From Amaurobius ferox (lineage: Eukaryota > Arthropoda > Arachnida > Araneae > Amaurobiidae): DNA of 64,000 nt. Position 1 is the stretch's first letter. Every line of letters begins with the position of its first letter. The stretch lies in the NCBI GenBank assembly GCA_951213105.1, contig OX578137.1, forward strand, positions 76,049,104 through 76,113,103, written 5' to 3'. A program made the position numbers and the translations under genes. Shown here piece after piece: positions 26,901-35,915 of this stretch. The notes under the pieces were generated by a model that saw nothing but the letters and a program-made list of their open reading frames with translations, did no database searches and was not told the DNA's origin.

Positions 26901-29900
26901 AGTCCTTCCGAGAGGTTGGTGGTAGGGGAAGGAGGGTACGGTCCCTGTGGACGCCTCCCCCACTGGGTTCCGTTCTAAATTAGATGGCACTTCCCGGCCA
27001 TCCAAACAGATACCTTACACCTTTCTGGTAGGTCGGACGGTCTGGGTCGAAGAAGAAGAAGTAGCTACATCTGATTTAAGTTATTATGTTTGCATATGTT
27101 GTAAAATCTATCCTTTTTGGAACACTGGTTTAAGTGAGGACTTTTCTACAACAGCAAACACTATAACATATATAATCATAGTTACTAACTCTACTGGATT
27201 TCCCAGAATTCACTAGCAATATGATCTGAGCATAGAATGTGTTTTAAATGGCTGAACAATGTGAACTGGTAGCTTTATATGGCTATACAAATGCTTTTTA
27301 GGCAATTCAAAAATTTGTGATTTTTACCTCAAAAATTGCACTAGAACAACCTTCATGTAAATTCCCTTAATTTAGGAATTTTATCCACACTTGTGCCACT
27401 AAATAAAATGAAAGTAATACTTTTTGGAAAATTTTATTTTCTTGCTAAATTTGTTATTTGTTTGATAGAAATCATTTTTTCATAAATGGAAAATGCTTTA
27501 AATCCATATGCAAAACTCAATTTTTCTTTTTTTTTTATAGATAGTGTTGCAACCCTTAAAATATGTGTTATACATTTAAAAAATATTTTAAAGCTTGCCT
27601 TGTTCTTGGTTTGTTTTGTATTAATTTTAGCATTTCTCTTAATTGCATGTAATGTTTGGGGTGTAGTATGGAATTAATATTGTATTCATATTTTATATGT
27701 TGCACTGTGCAGTTGTAGGTATTAATATTGTGTAAAATTTGCTTGAAAGAGAATTGTTTTCACAAAAGTAATGAATTTATATTTTGATGCTAATGTGTGG
27801 TATAAGACCTGATTATTTATTATATCCTCATTGTATGAATTGGACTGGCCTGGCCAACTGAATGAGGAGGTGATGTATTAAAATTATCGAGCACCTCAAC
27901 TATAGCTAGAATCTTAATTTTGATATCATTTGATCAGTGTCAACTTCGAGATCAAAAAGAAAATCTAAAATTTCAAAAATTTAAATTTGGAGTGAAGGTG
28001 AACAGGAATATTAAAAAAACTCAATTACTTTGCTTAATTATTGAGCACTTCCACTCTGGCTAGAATCTTGGATTTGGTCTCATTAAATCTGTCTCAGATT
28101 TCAGAATCAATGGAAACATTTAATATTTCAAAAATTCGAATTTAGGAGGACAGTGGAAAAGGGATATTAAAAATATATCAAAATGATTTAGTACTTCCAC
28201 ACTAACTAGAATTTTGGCTTGGCCTTATTAAATCTATTTCAATTTCCAGATCAACAGAGAATTTCAAATTAGGGGTGATCATACAAAGGGATTGCCAAAA
28301 AACTTGCACCACTTTGCCTCTCAAAAAAAATGAAAGTGCAATTTGAAATTCTTTTTTTGCCGGTACTTAAAATTGGAGAAAAAACCCTTTAGAATAATAA
28401 GACAAATGTAATAATAATAATGCCTTTGAACCCACGTCAAACGAATAGATATTTAGACACTAGGCGTGAATTTATGAATGGTGAATGGCAAAATGGACAT
28501 GAGAAATTATGAATTGAAGAAAAATTAGTGTGTTTTAAAAGCTTTACATTTATTTATTTATTTTTGTGCATTTATATCAAATAAAAATATCTATATTCTA
28601 ATATGCAAAGTTGATAAAGCATGGTTTTATTTTCTAAGCTCTGCATAAAGTAACATAAGTTAAAATTATTTTTGGAATTGTATTGTTTACAAAATTCATT
28701 TTGATTCCATAAGTGCAGATGTAATAGTGTCATAAAATATGCTATGCTATTTTATTTCAACTATAAAAATGCTGAAGTCCTACACATGAGTGGATTATTT
28801 GATAATTATAATTCATGCTTAAATCTAATATAATCCTTTTGCTATGTGTCCATGTTTAGGGACAAATGTTTAAATATTTATTATAAATTTACATTTACAA
28901 CCATTGTTGATGCTTATATTTCTGCATGTTTCTTCCATGTATTAAAAAATTAGTTAGTGACATTGCTACCTAAATAATATTTTTCTTCCTACCTTTTCCA
29001 AAGTTTTCCTAACAAGCAATGAAGTAAAAAACATAGAGCAGTTTCCAACAGAAAGTCTGTTATGAAAAAGGTGCCTTTGTAGCCTGACCACTTTTATCCC
29101 TATTTTTGAAAATGACCTCTAGCTTTTTACCAAATCAAAATGTATAAGAAAAATAATAGTGTAATTCAAAGTTGTCAACTTCTCTACAATTTGCAGACTA
29201 GGGGCGCGGTAGCCCATTGGTTAGCGCGCTGGAGTTGCACTCGGTAGGCCCGGGTTCGATTCCAGCCACTGCCAAAACTGCCGCCGTGTTCATGCGGAGT
29301 ACGATCACGTTAAACATGTGGGTCCGAAAGTCCTTCCGAGAGGTTGGTGGTAGGGGAAGGAGGGTACGGTCCCTGTGGATGCCTCCCCCACTGGGTTCCG
29401 ATCTAAATAGGGTGGCACTTCCCGACCGTCCAAACAGTTACCTTACACCTTTCTGGTAGGTCGGACGGTCTGGGTTTCAACAACAACAATTTGCAGACTA
29501 TTTTCACAAAAATTGGGTGAATCCATGATCAACAAATAATTAATGATATTTTCTACAAATGCAAAAAAAAAAAAAAAAAAAATTCTACAAAAGGTAAATT
29601 TTCTCAAATGGAGAGGAACTTCTACCAAAAGTGAATTTTCCCTCTTTAACAGAAGTTTTTCCGCTACTTGCTATGAAATTTTTACTTGCATAATTTCTCG
29701 AGAGAATATGTTATAAATGGCAAGAATTAACAATATAACTTTTTTTATCTTTGAAAGAAAATATCTTTGAAATAATAAGTGATATTTTTGTAATTAAATT
29801 TTATCATTAGGTTTCTCTTTAATCAACTTAATTGCATATTTAAATTTATTATTTATTATTTGCATATGTACAAGGTTTTTCTGCTGATTTTATTTTTTCA

Positions 29901-30296
29901 TTTTTTTTCAGCAAAACAAGTTAAATATTTAAATGTGTTTCTATCACAAATTACTATATAATTACTAATAAATACTAAATTTTGTAAAATTTTAAAATTT
30001 AAATAAAGAGGGCTACTCTGAAGTAACCCCCAAACTCCCTTAAGTTTCCATGATTATTCTCACGTTCACGATGAAATGTTGACAACCCTGATATAGGATA
30101 CTCTTGTATATCAAGTGTAAGAGAAAAAAAAATCCTTATCATCATAAAATTCCTCATTCAAAAGTTTTAATTGATTTTATATTGTTTTATATAAAATTAA
30201 TTTTATTTTACTTATTTATTGTTCTATGTTGTATTTTATTTTGATAAATTTTCTTTGTGTTTATAGAATAGGAAGCAAAGAACAGAGTCTAAATGA
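286..30296 (+). CDS. GKAP1: G kinase-anchoring protein 1 orthologue, C-terminal 216 residues in seven exons
   Basis: GKAP1 (GKAP42 in mammals) is a coiled-coil scaffold known to bind type I cGMP-dependent protein kinase and hold it at the Golgi. The exons here are 286-448, 3199-3344, 5702-5800, 11889-11952, 23520-23590, 26124-26201 and 30267-30296. They sum to 651 bases, giving 217 codons with the stop, and the reading frame stays open across every junction. Several segments align in order with vertebrate GKAP1 as I remember it: a lysine-rich stretch, an FFHKIEEDAEKIITREQR block, an acidic/basic heptad region, a block like [10 protein letters not shown], and ALEQERSKVHSLQTEL near the C terminus. 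Vertebrate proteins are about 366 residues, so roughly 150 N-terminal residues lie upstream. The introns are 2.3 to 11.6 kb and carry most of the transposons in this half. I am sure of the family; one-to-one orthology is inferred. Confidence 0.92.
1790..1858. repeat. 24-bp perfect inverted repeat (hairpin)
   Basis: The arms 1790-1813 and 1835-1858 are exact reverse complements starting tttaagcacaaataaaa, with a 21-bp loop. A small foldback in the intron; family unknown. Confidence 0.75.
1994..2036. repeat. 20-bp perfect inverted repeat with a 3-bp loop
   Basis: The arms 1994-2013 and 2017-2036 (aataacctttagactacata and its complement) flank the trinucleotide gat. This is probably the remains of a tiny foldback or a local template-switch event. 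Confidence 0.8.
2269..2332. repeat. (AT)n microsatellite
   Basis: An uninterrupted AT dinucleotide run of about 64 bp that directly abuts the hairpin element at 2333. Confidence 0.95.
2333..2585. mobile_element. Palindromic foldback MITE
   Basis: Two 116-bp arms (2333-2448 and 2470-2585) are reverse complements with a single G:T-type mismatch visible, separated by a 21-bp loop. The whole unit would form one long hairpin. It sits against an AT microsatellite, so a TA target duplication cannot be resolved. There is no coding capacity. Miniature DNA transposon is the natural reading; the superfamily is unassigned. Confidence 0.75.
2680..2720. repeat. (TA)n microsatellite
   Basis: About 41 bp of TA repeat downstream of the hairpin element. 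Confidence 0.9.
3199..3344 (+). CDS. GKAP1: GKAP1 exon B
   Basis: The acceptor is TTATTAG (AG at 3197-3198) and the donor is GAT|GTAAGG at 3345. The first two bases complete the alanine codon split by the previous intron, and the exon ends on a codon boundary. It carries FFHKIEEDAEKIITREQR, the clearest GKAP1 signature in the window, equivalent to the vertebrate FF-LEDD-KIL-REKRRE block. Both splice sites and the family match support it. Confidence 0.9.
3560..5444 (+). mobile_element. Helentron-like (HINE-type) element copy interrupted by a Helitron
   Basis: The segments 3590-3690 and 5167-5444 align with the element at 7395-8740, including the shared stretch around tgatatgaatgaaatat and the 3' end with the hairpin around ttaatgctttatgcatgatt and the terminus tttcttgtt. 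The Helitron at 3691-5166 sits between them. The left boundary is approximate because the 5' part is missing. Confidence 0.65.
3691..5166 (+). mobile_element. Non-autonomous Helitron
   Basis: It starts with TC (TCTATATAAATAAAATTG) after an A and ends in CTAG followed by T at 5167, the classic Helitron A^T insertion. A short stem (CCGT/ACGG, 5140-5154) lies just inside the end. It has no Rep/helicase coding region. Two internal blocks of about 200 bp are tandemly related (the gtaatgatgtttc motif at 4499 and 4701), with many short (gc)caaattgataaaaatg variants between. The two flanks join into a sequence seen uninterrupted in paralogous copies at 7395-8740 and 45798-47118, which supports both boundaries. 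Confidence 0.82.
5702..5800 (+). CDS. GKAP1: GKAP1 exon C
   Basis: The exon is 99 bp, phase 0 at both ends, with acceptor ATTTCAG and donor AAG|GTATTA. It encodes 33 residues including RKKDEEIVLLNEHVKKLK, a heptad-rich start of the C-terminal coiled coil that matches the ERKDAEIQKLK region of vertebrate GKAP1. Confidence 0.9.
7395..8740 (+). mobile_element. Helentron-like (HINE-type) element, full-length copy
   Basis: It starts aacactttacaacaaagttg and ends atctttcttgtt. The 5' part includes a (CTGT)n-like microsatellite (ctgtctgtctgtccgttag). The core has three tandem units with an exact 150-bp spacing: the anchor (ttcaaatataataaatta or its variant) is at 8291, 8441 and 8591. Just before the 3' end is an ATCAAT...ATTGAT hairpin. 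There is no coding capacity. Subterminal microsatellite, roughly 150-bp tandem core and 3' hairpin without CTRR are the known architecture of Helentron-derived elements such as DINE-1 and oyster pearl elements. That class assignment is inferred from structure. Confidence 0.7.
9441..9672. repeat. Tandem duplication of a unique block plus (TC)n(TA)n microsatellite
   Basis: Two copies of the block ttataccaggmttcaacttc...ctacat, each followed by T-rich, TC and TA runs, lie about 115 bp apart. The open frames here (YIYIYI and similar) are microsatellite translation and not genes. Confidence 0.8.
10520..11230 (+). pseudogene. hAT transposase remnant (C-terminal dimerisation region)
   Basis: The segment 10857-11158 is open and encodes a typical hAT C-terminal region, with the hallmark LPISDAVLERAFSLMKRVKT and following NLINKL helix. 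Upstream pieces around 10530-10850 read as related protein in shifting frames with stops, so the gene is dead and truncated. No N-terminal zinc finger or catalytic block is visible nearby. It lies inside a GKAP1 intron on the same strand. The last 100 bp include an inverted repeat (11058-11227) made from the transposase sequence itself. Confidence 0.7.
11058..11227. repeat. 48-bp perfect inverted repeat derived from the hAT remnant
   Basis: The arms 11058-11105 and 11180-11227 are exact reverse complements. The left arm is transposase coding sequence, so the right arm is an inverted copy made after the transposon arrived. The spacer is 74 bp. Confidence 0.85.
11889..11952 (+). CDS. GKAP1: GKAP1 exon D
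   Basis: The acceptor is TTTTAG and the donor a strong A|GTGAGT at 11953. The 64 bp encode EELKNVKSRNKKLYGILES plus GE and leave one base, completed as methionine by exon E. This matches the KEVKARNAQLLKMLQEGEM block of vertebrate GKAP1, including the split methionine. Confidence 0.9.
13509..14143. mobile_element. Long-armed foldback element inside the hAT remnant
   Basis: Left arm about 13509-13735 and right arm about 13897-14143 are imperfect reverse complements. Landmarks are gtcaaagtgatcccgagtg at 13519 against cactctggatcactttgac near 14111, and the gcgatcgctcggcg motif in both. The unique centre is about 160 bp. No transposase is present. It separates the N-terminal and central parts of the surrounding hAT gene, so it arrived after that copy. 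Confidence 0.72.
14222..14400 (+). repeat. Short tandem repeats of about 50 bp, 3-4 degenerate units
   Basis: Units contain gttcactgtcagt, ccc(a/c)yggcctgacgcc and aaaggaaagttca. They are GC-richer than their surroundings. The block ends in cttaacatgttaa, a motif also present in both foldback arms at 13640 and 13980, so it may belong to the same element. Confidence 0.65.
15405..15870 (+). repeat. Dispersed repeat fragment (related to 24890-25075 and to the 50830-56770 family)
   Basis: It contains tgtatagggaaagtattgtg like the repeats near 52940 and 56570. Its second half, from the C16 run (15691-15706) through ccttcaataatgttatg to attctcgagataatgca, is shared with 24890-25075. Confidence 0.6.
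17990..18230 (+). repeat. Dispersed repeat fragment shared with 25110-25310 and 61010-61180
   Basis: It carries gttcacttttcgtatgta, a gttaacatcattc block, gagaaaagatactttgtaa and a ccatctgtctgcaatcctt segment, found in the same order in the two other copies. Its 3' part resembles the interior of the Helitron at 3691-5166. Confidence 0.6.
18284..20619 (-). mobile_element. pogo-like DNA transposon, degenerate
   Basis: The termini are CAGTATAACGTCTC at 18284 and its near complement GGGACATTATACTG ending at 20619, both flanked by TA (18282-18283 and 20620-20621). This fits the pogo/Tigger group, whose founding Drosophila member also begins CAGTATAAT. A minus-strand acidic coding remnant at 18590-18780 (DDVDINDDKVSLENLEGLL) resembles the tail of pogo-type transposases but is broken by stops. 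A second similar terminal pair (19053 and 20242) suggests another element nested inside. Confidence 0.62.
20160..20192. repeat. (AC)n plus poly-A microsatellite
   Basis: About ten AC units followed by 12 A residues. Confidence 0.95.
20850..21190 (+). pseudogene. hAT-type transposase C-terminal fragment
   Basis: Open from about 20852 to 21117, with LKFDKLVHVLLEILVIPHSN and AEYKQV, the conserved C-terminal dimerisation region of hAT transposases (usual form LVIPHSNAEcERVFS). The normally conserved cysteine/arginine after AE are changed, an A13 run follows, and a stop comes soon after. No termini were identified. An isolated remnant from a third hAT lineage in this intron. Confidence 0.72.
21755..23242 (-). 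mobile_element. Tc1-like element
   Basis: The ends are related inverted repeats: atacacgtccaacagttaa at 21755 and a complement reading atacactccatgtccaaaag ending about 23242. A second internal copy (catgtccaacagttaagcaa, 21793) is an even closer match to the right end. The length of about 1.5 kb is usual for Tc1 elements. It encodes a broken transposase on the minus strand. Confidence 0.72.
22030..22965 (-). pseudogene. Tc1/mariner-family transposase, degenerate
   Basis: Reading the minus strand, successive frames give SARMTPQAHQLASNLG and QARWLHAGQLYTRLP (DNA-binding region), FFTDESRFV (first catalytic aspartate context, about 22540), SSDLIVWAGIV, and SPNLNSIEHVWDILG (final catalytic block, about 22180, with N in place of the usual D of SPDLNPIE). 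Stops and frameshifts separate them. Order, spacing and motifs are those of the DD34E Tc1 group. It lies antisense to GKAP1 in its largest intron. Confidence 0.82.
23301..23358 (+). repeat. 20-bp tandem repeat, three units
   Basis: The unit tcctgcacaatatttgttaa is repeated at 23301, 23321 and 23341 with one or two changes each. Confidence 0.85.
23520..23590 (+). CDS. GKAP1: GKAP1 exon E
   Basis: The acceptor is TTTTAG (23518-23519) and the donor CAG|GTAGTG. Two bases complete the methionine codon begun in exon D, then 23 codons encode REKAEILVQIEQLISVKDE plus LTDQ. This aligns with [23 protein letters not shown] of vertebrate GKAP1 and continues the coiled coil. Confidence 0.92.
23591..26123 (+). 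other. GKAP1 intron between exons E and F
   Basis: 2.5 kb. It has a TA microsatellite followed by a G run (23893-23931), a G10 run near 24079, a possible Helitron-type 5' region around 24145, and the dispersed repeats at 24890-25640. I see nothing in 25650-26100. Confidence 0.7.
24890..25640 (+). repeat. Mosaic of dispersed repeat fragments
   Basis: 24890-25075 matches 15667-15850, and 25110-25310 matches 17990-18140 and 61010-61150. 25565-25640, with gggaaagtcatgtgctg, matches 61380-61450 and resembles the ends of the 50830-56770 family. The consistent order suggests pieces of one larger non-autonomous element family. Confidence 0.6.
26124..26201 (+). CDS. GKAP1: GKAP1 exon F
   Basis: 78 bp, phase 0 at both ends, acceptor TTTTAG, donor CAA|GTATTA. 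It encodes ALEQERSKVHSLQTEL, nearly identical to ALEQERSKVKVLQAEL of vertebrate GKAP1 and the best-conserved stretch of the coiled coil. Confidence 0.93.
26773..27060 (+). mobile_element. tRNA-derived SINE, copy 1
   Basis: It opens with a tRNA-like head (agggcgcggtagccctgtgg; perfect B box GGTTCGATTCC at 26825-26835), then a body of about 200 bp, the conserved 3' end ggtaggtcggacggtctggg and a (GAA)n tail. It is flanked by a 13-bp perfect target-site duplication, agtagctacatct, at 26760-26772 and 27060-27072. Open frames across it are not genes. It is a pol III retroposon, full length. Confidence 0.92.
27860..28320 (+). repeat. Tandem repeat of about 155 bp, three degenerate units
   Basis: The landmark gagcacttccactctggctag and its variants occur at about 27890, 28043 and 28199, each followed by a wtttggtctcattaaatct-like stretch and a caaaaattcgaattt-like stretch. 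The units have diverged considerably. Confidence 0.75.
29201..29485 (+). mobile_element. tRNA-derived SINE, copy 2
   Basis: Same family as copy 1, full length, with B box GGTTCGATTCC at 29253-29263 and a (CAA)n tail. It is flanked by a perfect 15-bp duplication acaatttgcagacta (29186-29200 and 29486-29500). It differs from copy 3 at only a handful of positions, so both are recent insertions. Confidence 0.93.
30267..30296 (+). CDS. GKAP1: GKAP1 terminal coding exon and stop
   Basis: The acceptor is TTTATAG at 30265-30266. It encodes NRKQRTESK and TGA (30294-30296). The basic tail ending in ESK resembles GGRKGKRNSESDQ of vertebrate GKAP1 and comes immediately after the coiled coil, as expected. 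Confidence 0.85.
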   Translation, partial: NRKQRTESK

Positions 30297-30642
30297 TAAC
30301 ACTTAAAGAAGATTTACACTTATGCCATGTGATATGAAGTACAGCAACTGTTGTTCCAGATGCAAGAACTAGTGGTCTTGTGGATCCCCCTTTTTAATCT
30401 ACTGAGAATTTTAATTCTTTTCTTATAAAGCAAATATGTATTTGCATAGTATTATGTTTCCTAATGTGCTTCATACTTTTTTTGCTTAAAATATTTTCTA
30501 TGTTTATTTTTTTCTGTACAGACTTTTTTACAATTTTTTTAATTTTGTTTAAATTTTTTATGTATAATTGTAAAAAAATGCAGCTTTTTTTTTTATATAT
30601 ATATAAGCTATAAATATCCATTTATTCATAGAATGTGCGTAT

Positions 30643-30675
<33 letters not shown>

Positions 30676-31188
30676 TGGTAAACTAATGTGTGCAATTTGT
30701 TATAAGCATTTTTATACTGAAACTGTTTTTTGTCACATTCCATTTGTCACACCCAGCAGTGAATAATGAACAAGTTAATAATATCAAAGAGCTCATTAAA
30801 GTTATTCTGGATTTTTTTTTTTTTAACAAATTATCATGTAATTAACCAAGTTCTCCACCTTTGAAAAATTTTATGCTTAGACAAAATTATATTTATGTAA
30901 CTATGGAAGTAAATGCTCTGATTATATATGTACATATACTCTGCTTTATTTAAAAAAGAAAAATGCTTTTTAATGCTTTTATTAAGACAAAAAAAAATTT
31001 ATTTTCATGGTTTATGCTACCGTTTTCCCTTATTAACCAGTGAAAAAAGTGTTGAGACTTTAGAATGTGTAGTTTTATAAGTTTTGTCTTTTTGCATTTT
31101 TTCAAAATATAGATGATAAAAGAGGGGAATATTTTTCTACTTTAAAATTCGATAATATAAATATAAATATTTCTATTTAGGTAAATCT

Positions 31189-31220
<32 letters not shown>

Positions 31221-31550
31221 CATACATACACATAAAATGTACTTTTAATTATCTTATTAAATTTTTCATAAAATAATGACCTTGCATGTTTCAAAATCTA
31301 TGTTTTGCAAAAAACAGCAGGAATATTTTCCAAAGATTTAACATATTATGTGCATTAATATTTCATTATAAGGTTAACTTAGAAAAGCAAAAGCATATAT
31401 CAGGGTAGGGAAGTGTGACATTAACACACTATATTCTGAAAAGTATGTATAAAAACTATTGGTATATTCAAGTTGTCCATACTGGATGAAATCAAAAAAA
31501 TTCATATTGTTGAAATTGTATTTAATAAACTAGATAATATGAGTAGTTTT
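30297..31550 (+). other. Probable GKAP1 3' UTR
   Basis: Sequence after the stop has no further coding signal. The first canonical AATAAA after the stop is at 31524-31529, with later ones at 31628 and about 31787, so cleavage near 31545-31650 is plausible. It contains a T26 tract (30647-30672) and an AT microsatellite (31190-31215). The extent is inferred only from polyadenylation signals. Confidence 0.45.
31524..31529 (+). promoter_or_regulatory. Candidate polyadenylation signal
   Basis: The first AATAAA downstream of the GKAP1 stop codon, followed within 30 bp by GT/T-rich sequence. Alternative signals lie at 31628-31633 and near 31787. Confidence 0.4.
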
Positions 31551-34500
31551 TGTCATAAAACATATCTATGTGCATATTATCTTTTGTTTTTAAAATGGTT
31601 GTCTAAAATAATGTGAATTTGATTTGCAATAAATGAATTGTATGTAATACTAAAATGGATTAACTTGTTCTGAAATATACCATTTCAAACTTGAACTTAT
31701 ATATTTATTCAAGAACTTATACATGTTGGTTTTTATTTTAATTTTAACTTTTCTAAATAACAATTTTAATGTACATCTCGATTATGAAATAAAATAAAAT
31801 ATTCATTTGATTTTTGTGGCATCTACTTTTAATGATGTAAAAAATAGGTAAAACTTTTTGTGAGTTCTAAAAGATAAAGATCCCCCCCCCCTTCTGTGCT
31901 GCCTATTTCCTTGAAAAAGCAATAATATGTAATCAGATCTAATCCAGTGCAGGTTGACTTTAATTTGAATCCACAAATTTAATTTTCACAAGATTCGTGA
32001 ACCCTCGTCAGCATAAGGTGAATTTAAATATATTTTGCTATGTTTATTATCTAATAATACAATAATCATTCAGTGTTATAACAATGTGGTAAAATAGATA
32101 ATGCAGTTTTTGTATAAAAATTTAAATGCTATATAAACATATTTTTAATTTTTCCGTTTCATGGGTTGGGTAATTTTTAGCCATAATTTGAAACCTAATA
32201 TAACATATAAAAACATTTATTCTAGACAAATAATACTGTTTTCAATATCTGTTTAAGTATAAAATCACACTTAAAGAATAAATTAGCAATTAGAGCATCT
32301 AATCACTCATAAAATTAAAAATAAAATATATCTCTTGACAAAACTATAAAATAAATGTAACAGGATAAAATTTACCCAGCTCATGGAACAAAAGGTTAAG
32401 CATGTTATGTGAAAACCGTACTTCTCTGGCTGGTTTTAATATTTGTTTGGTTCATTATATTTATATAAATTTATTCATTACATTTATTTATTATTTTGTT
32501 CATTACATTTATAAATATTAAATATTTTCTATCCTTTACTAAATTAACTTTTTAAATAAATGAAAATTTAAAAGCATTCTGTTTTAGAATGTTTGAGAAA
32601 TCCTGTCTAAAGAAAAAATAATTCTTATAAGTTACTTTTTTATTTGCAGTTAGTTTTAAATTGTCATAAATTATAGATATTGAAAAATTTGCAGCATTGT
32701 AGTTGTGTTTATGGTGAAAACATTAATAGAATATATTCCAGATAAAAAAAAAATCAACTCATTTTAGTATATAGAAGTTATTTCAATCAATTAAATATTA
32801 GGACTTCAAAACAAGACACTTTTTATTTTTCTTGTGTCTAAATAAATAGTACTATTTAAGTTGTGTTCTTTTAGCTCGCTACTATATTTACAATTCCCTC
32901 TTGTCTGCAAAATATGCTTCTTTTTTTTTTTTCTTCTCTGTGTGTTAAAGCATGCCTTAATAGAAATTATAATGAATGGAGATATCAGAATTTAATTTTT
33001 CAATATTTAGAAGTAAATTATCAAAAATATATTTCCTAAGAACATCATTCATGACAAAGGCAAAAAGCATCAGCAATACAATGAAATACCACATGAATAG
33101 TGCTCATTTAGGAATGAACAATTTCAAATTCACTTTGGTGTTAGTACTATAATTGAATATATCTAATTTGACTTAAAATCAGTTTAGTAATGATCTTTGT
33201 ATATATTTAAAATTTTATTTTTTCTGAATTTATTTTTCTTTCTATATTGAGACCCCTGCAATTCTATTTGAATCTACTTTATTACGTTATATGTCATCGG
33301 CTTTAGAGATTTGCTTATGATATTTCATTACGTTCAGTGCATTTTACTAATTAGAATACTAAACCGAATTTCTAAATTTTTCAACTCATTTAAGTTATAG
33401 ATCATTATTTCACTGGATTATTTATTTTCATTTTAAAATTTCATTCTCACTCAAACCATTTTCATATTCTCTTGCATCATAGTACAAATGCCATAGTTAT
33501 ATATTTAATTAGAATTCAGAAAACTGCATTTTTGCTAGTGTTTCTTGTTTTTATAAAACAAGGTTCAGTGCTTTGTTCCTAAGTATTATTTCATATTAAA
33601 GTCTACTAATAAAAAAAAAATGTTTTAATATGTTATAAAGTATTACTTTCGCATTTAATGACTTCAATATTTATGCAGTTTGCTTATTTTTTTTTTAACC
33701 TGTACAAATATTGTTTTGACCATTTAAATGCAATGTAAAGGGTTGCCACCCTGCCTGTAATAAAAAAACCTGGAATTGTCAGAAAGTTAGGAAAATCTTT
33801 GAAAAAGTTCAAAAGCTAGAAAAGTCAGGGAATTTTAATATTTTAGTTAGCATTGACATCTGTGAACAAGAACAAAAAACAAAGATCTGCTTATTTGGAC
33901 TACAAAACAAGTACAACTATCTGTATATTTAAGTTCAGATGAGGTTTCTGTCCACAGCAAGTTTCCAATATCTACTTGAGCAATTTTCATAATTCTTATT
34001 TTAAATGAAAGGCCTCGACCTGCAAAATTGCCCCATATATTTAACTATCTCAAGAATGTATCCAAATTTGAATTATGACCATTTATTGAAATTTAGAATC
34101 CCCAGTGTGTTTTCAGAATCGACTCTGCTGATTTTCATAATCATTTTTTAATAAAAGGACTTGCTATCAGATTAGCTCAAAATTTTCACTTAAATTGTTT
34201 AAATGATGATCAATGATTAAATGTACTATATCTATTCTCAACATAGTTTTAGAATCTACATGGGCAATTTTCATATATATATATATTTTAATGAAAGTTA
34301 TAGACCTGCAAAATTTTGCCTGTCTCAAGAACACATTCATATTTGAATTTTGATCATTTATTGAATCCATCTGTTCCCAAAATATTTTTGGAATCTACTA
34401 CTAGGCCTTTGTGCTATATAGGTTTATATTTGCCACAGCCTGTATTTAGCAATGCTACGCCACGTTCTAGTCAATTTAAAAATTGAAATAATGTCCAGTG

Positions 34501-35389
34501 ATGTGATTGCTGCGCCAAACTACGCCATTCAAAGTAGGCTGCGCCATTCTGATACAAAAACCAAATTTTAACTGATTTTGCACCAACACTGCGCCATTTC
34601 ATGAAAATACCGGAAACGTAATTCTTCTCCGTAATTCTCGGAACAGAAAGAAAGGTTTGAATCAGAAATTTCTCAGAAGAGTGCAATCTACCAGCAAAAT
34701 CAGAGGATTAGACTTCTTTCTTTTCAGATAGCTCAAGTTTTTATCAACTGTGGGGTTGCTTTGTTCGGACTAAGGCAGGCACTGCTCTCTACAGCCAGTT
34801 CTCCTGGTGTCTGGAGTCGGCGAGTACTTGACCATGTTGCGTACGTGAACGTGATAGGGACCGTTGTCTTGAATAGAGAAAAGAAAACAAACTCCCCTTC
34901 GATTATCTATTTTGAAAGATCTATGTAGGAAGAAAGGAGTAAGCGATTCCTTCCTGGAGTGCGGTAGACATAGGGGAGCCAAACATGTGCAGGGTTCGTT
35001 TGTGTGCACTCTGGAAACCAGGAAATTAAAAGTGAACTAAAATGTCAGAGAAACTCTGATTTTTATTCAACATTCTGAAAACATCAGGGAATTTTCAACT
35101 TGAAACCGAACAATAAATAAAACCAAAAAATAAATAAAAAAGTGAACTGAAAAATAAATAAAATGCACCAAACTAGTTTATAAAGAACCAAAACCAATTT
35201 TTAAGCCAAACCCAATTTTTATTACTTAAAAGTGTATGTAGAAATTGGTGGAACGTTTCAAATCACTTTATTTTTTATCTGTACGACTCTAGGCTCTAGT
35301 GATCGGGAAGACGAAAAAAAGCATTTGCAATGATTGTTTGGTTTATCATTTTCCAATGATGTAATCAAGAAGCACCTCGTTAGAGCGGG
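31551..35389. other. Intergenic AT-rich sequence
   Basis: No gene is recognised. 33740-33850 (gggttgccaccctgcctg, then cagggaattttaat) and 35040-35110 look like degenerate DNA-transposon ends, but no coding region lies between. 34470-35000 is somewhat GC-richer with short open frames that match nothing I know. Confidence 0.6.
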
Positions 35390-35915
35390 AAAGTTTTCGA
35401 TTTCGAGATTTTGATGTCAACATATGTTTGAAGACCTCCTGAACACGTTTAGATTATTTTTGGAGCGATGTTATCTGTGGTCGATCTCCAGTATACATGA
35501 TAGCTGCTACAAATAATAATGGATTTTCACGAAACTTTATATTTGGCTTTGTTAACGAAAATCTAGAACTAAATAGAATTTTTTTTAATTTGAGCAAAAA
35601 CTTTAAAATTTTTATTTTCTTAAAATGGCAGTTAGTTTAGGACAAAATTTAACATAACCATGCATAAAAGGGATTATTTATGGGTCAATTTATTGCGATT
35701 TAATAGTTTCAGTAATTGTAGTGAAAAATAGCCGCAATGCAATTTTTGTGTTCGTTACGTTATATGTCCCCTCCATGGGAACATTATTAAATTTGGTATC
35801 GATCGAAATATTTTTTCAAGCCCTTCAAAATGAAGGGTAACATGCTATAATTTGGATCATTTGGAACAAAGATACAGATTTTTCAAAATTTTCTTATGAA
35901 ATTTGAAAATAGAAA
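35390..35915 (+). repeat. Dispersed repeat E, copy 1
   Basis: It aligns with the reverse complement of 44625-45120. Shared landmarks are cataaaagggattatttatg, gaagacctcctgaaca against caggaggccctaaag, and an ataatttgg block after gtaacatgct. No coding region. Confidence 0.7.

Larger units (their letters stand above)
26202..30266 (+). other. GKAP1 intron between exons F and G
   Basis: 4.1 kb. It carries two sense-oriented SINEs and a tandem repeat block (27860-28320). 28400-29180 and 29500-30266 show nothing else recognisable. The first bases (26234, cagggttgc) and a point near 30090 (acaaccctg) are a short inverted pair; see the rejected list. Confidence 0.7.

Noticed and set aside
29217..29459. 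80-codon open frame (MVSALELHSVGPG...) and near-identical frames at 26789, 48356 and 51755
   Set aside because: They translate the tRNA-derived SINE. The similarity is due to repeat copies and not a protein family.
26234..30092. cagggttgc at 26234 and acaaccctg near 30085 as ends of one hAT element
   Set aside because: The inverted match is only about 9 bp, the 8-bp flanks do not match, and no transposase lies between. Chance or unrelated ends cannot be excluded.
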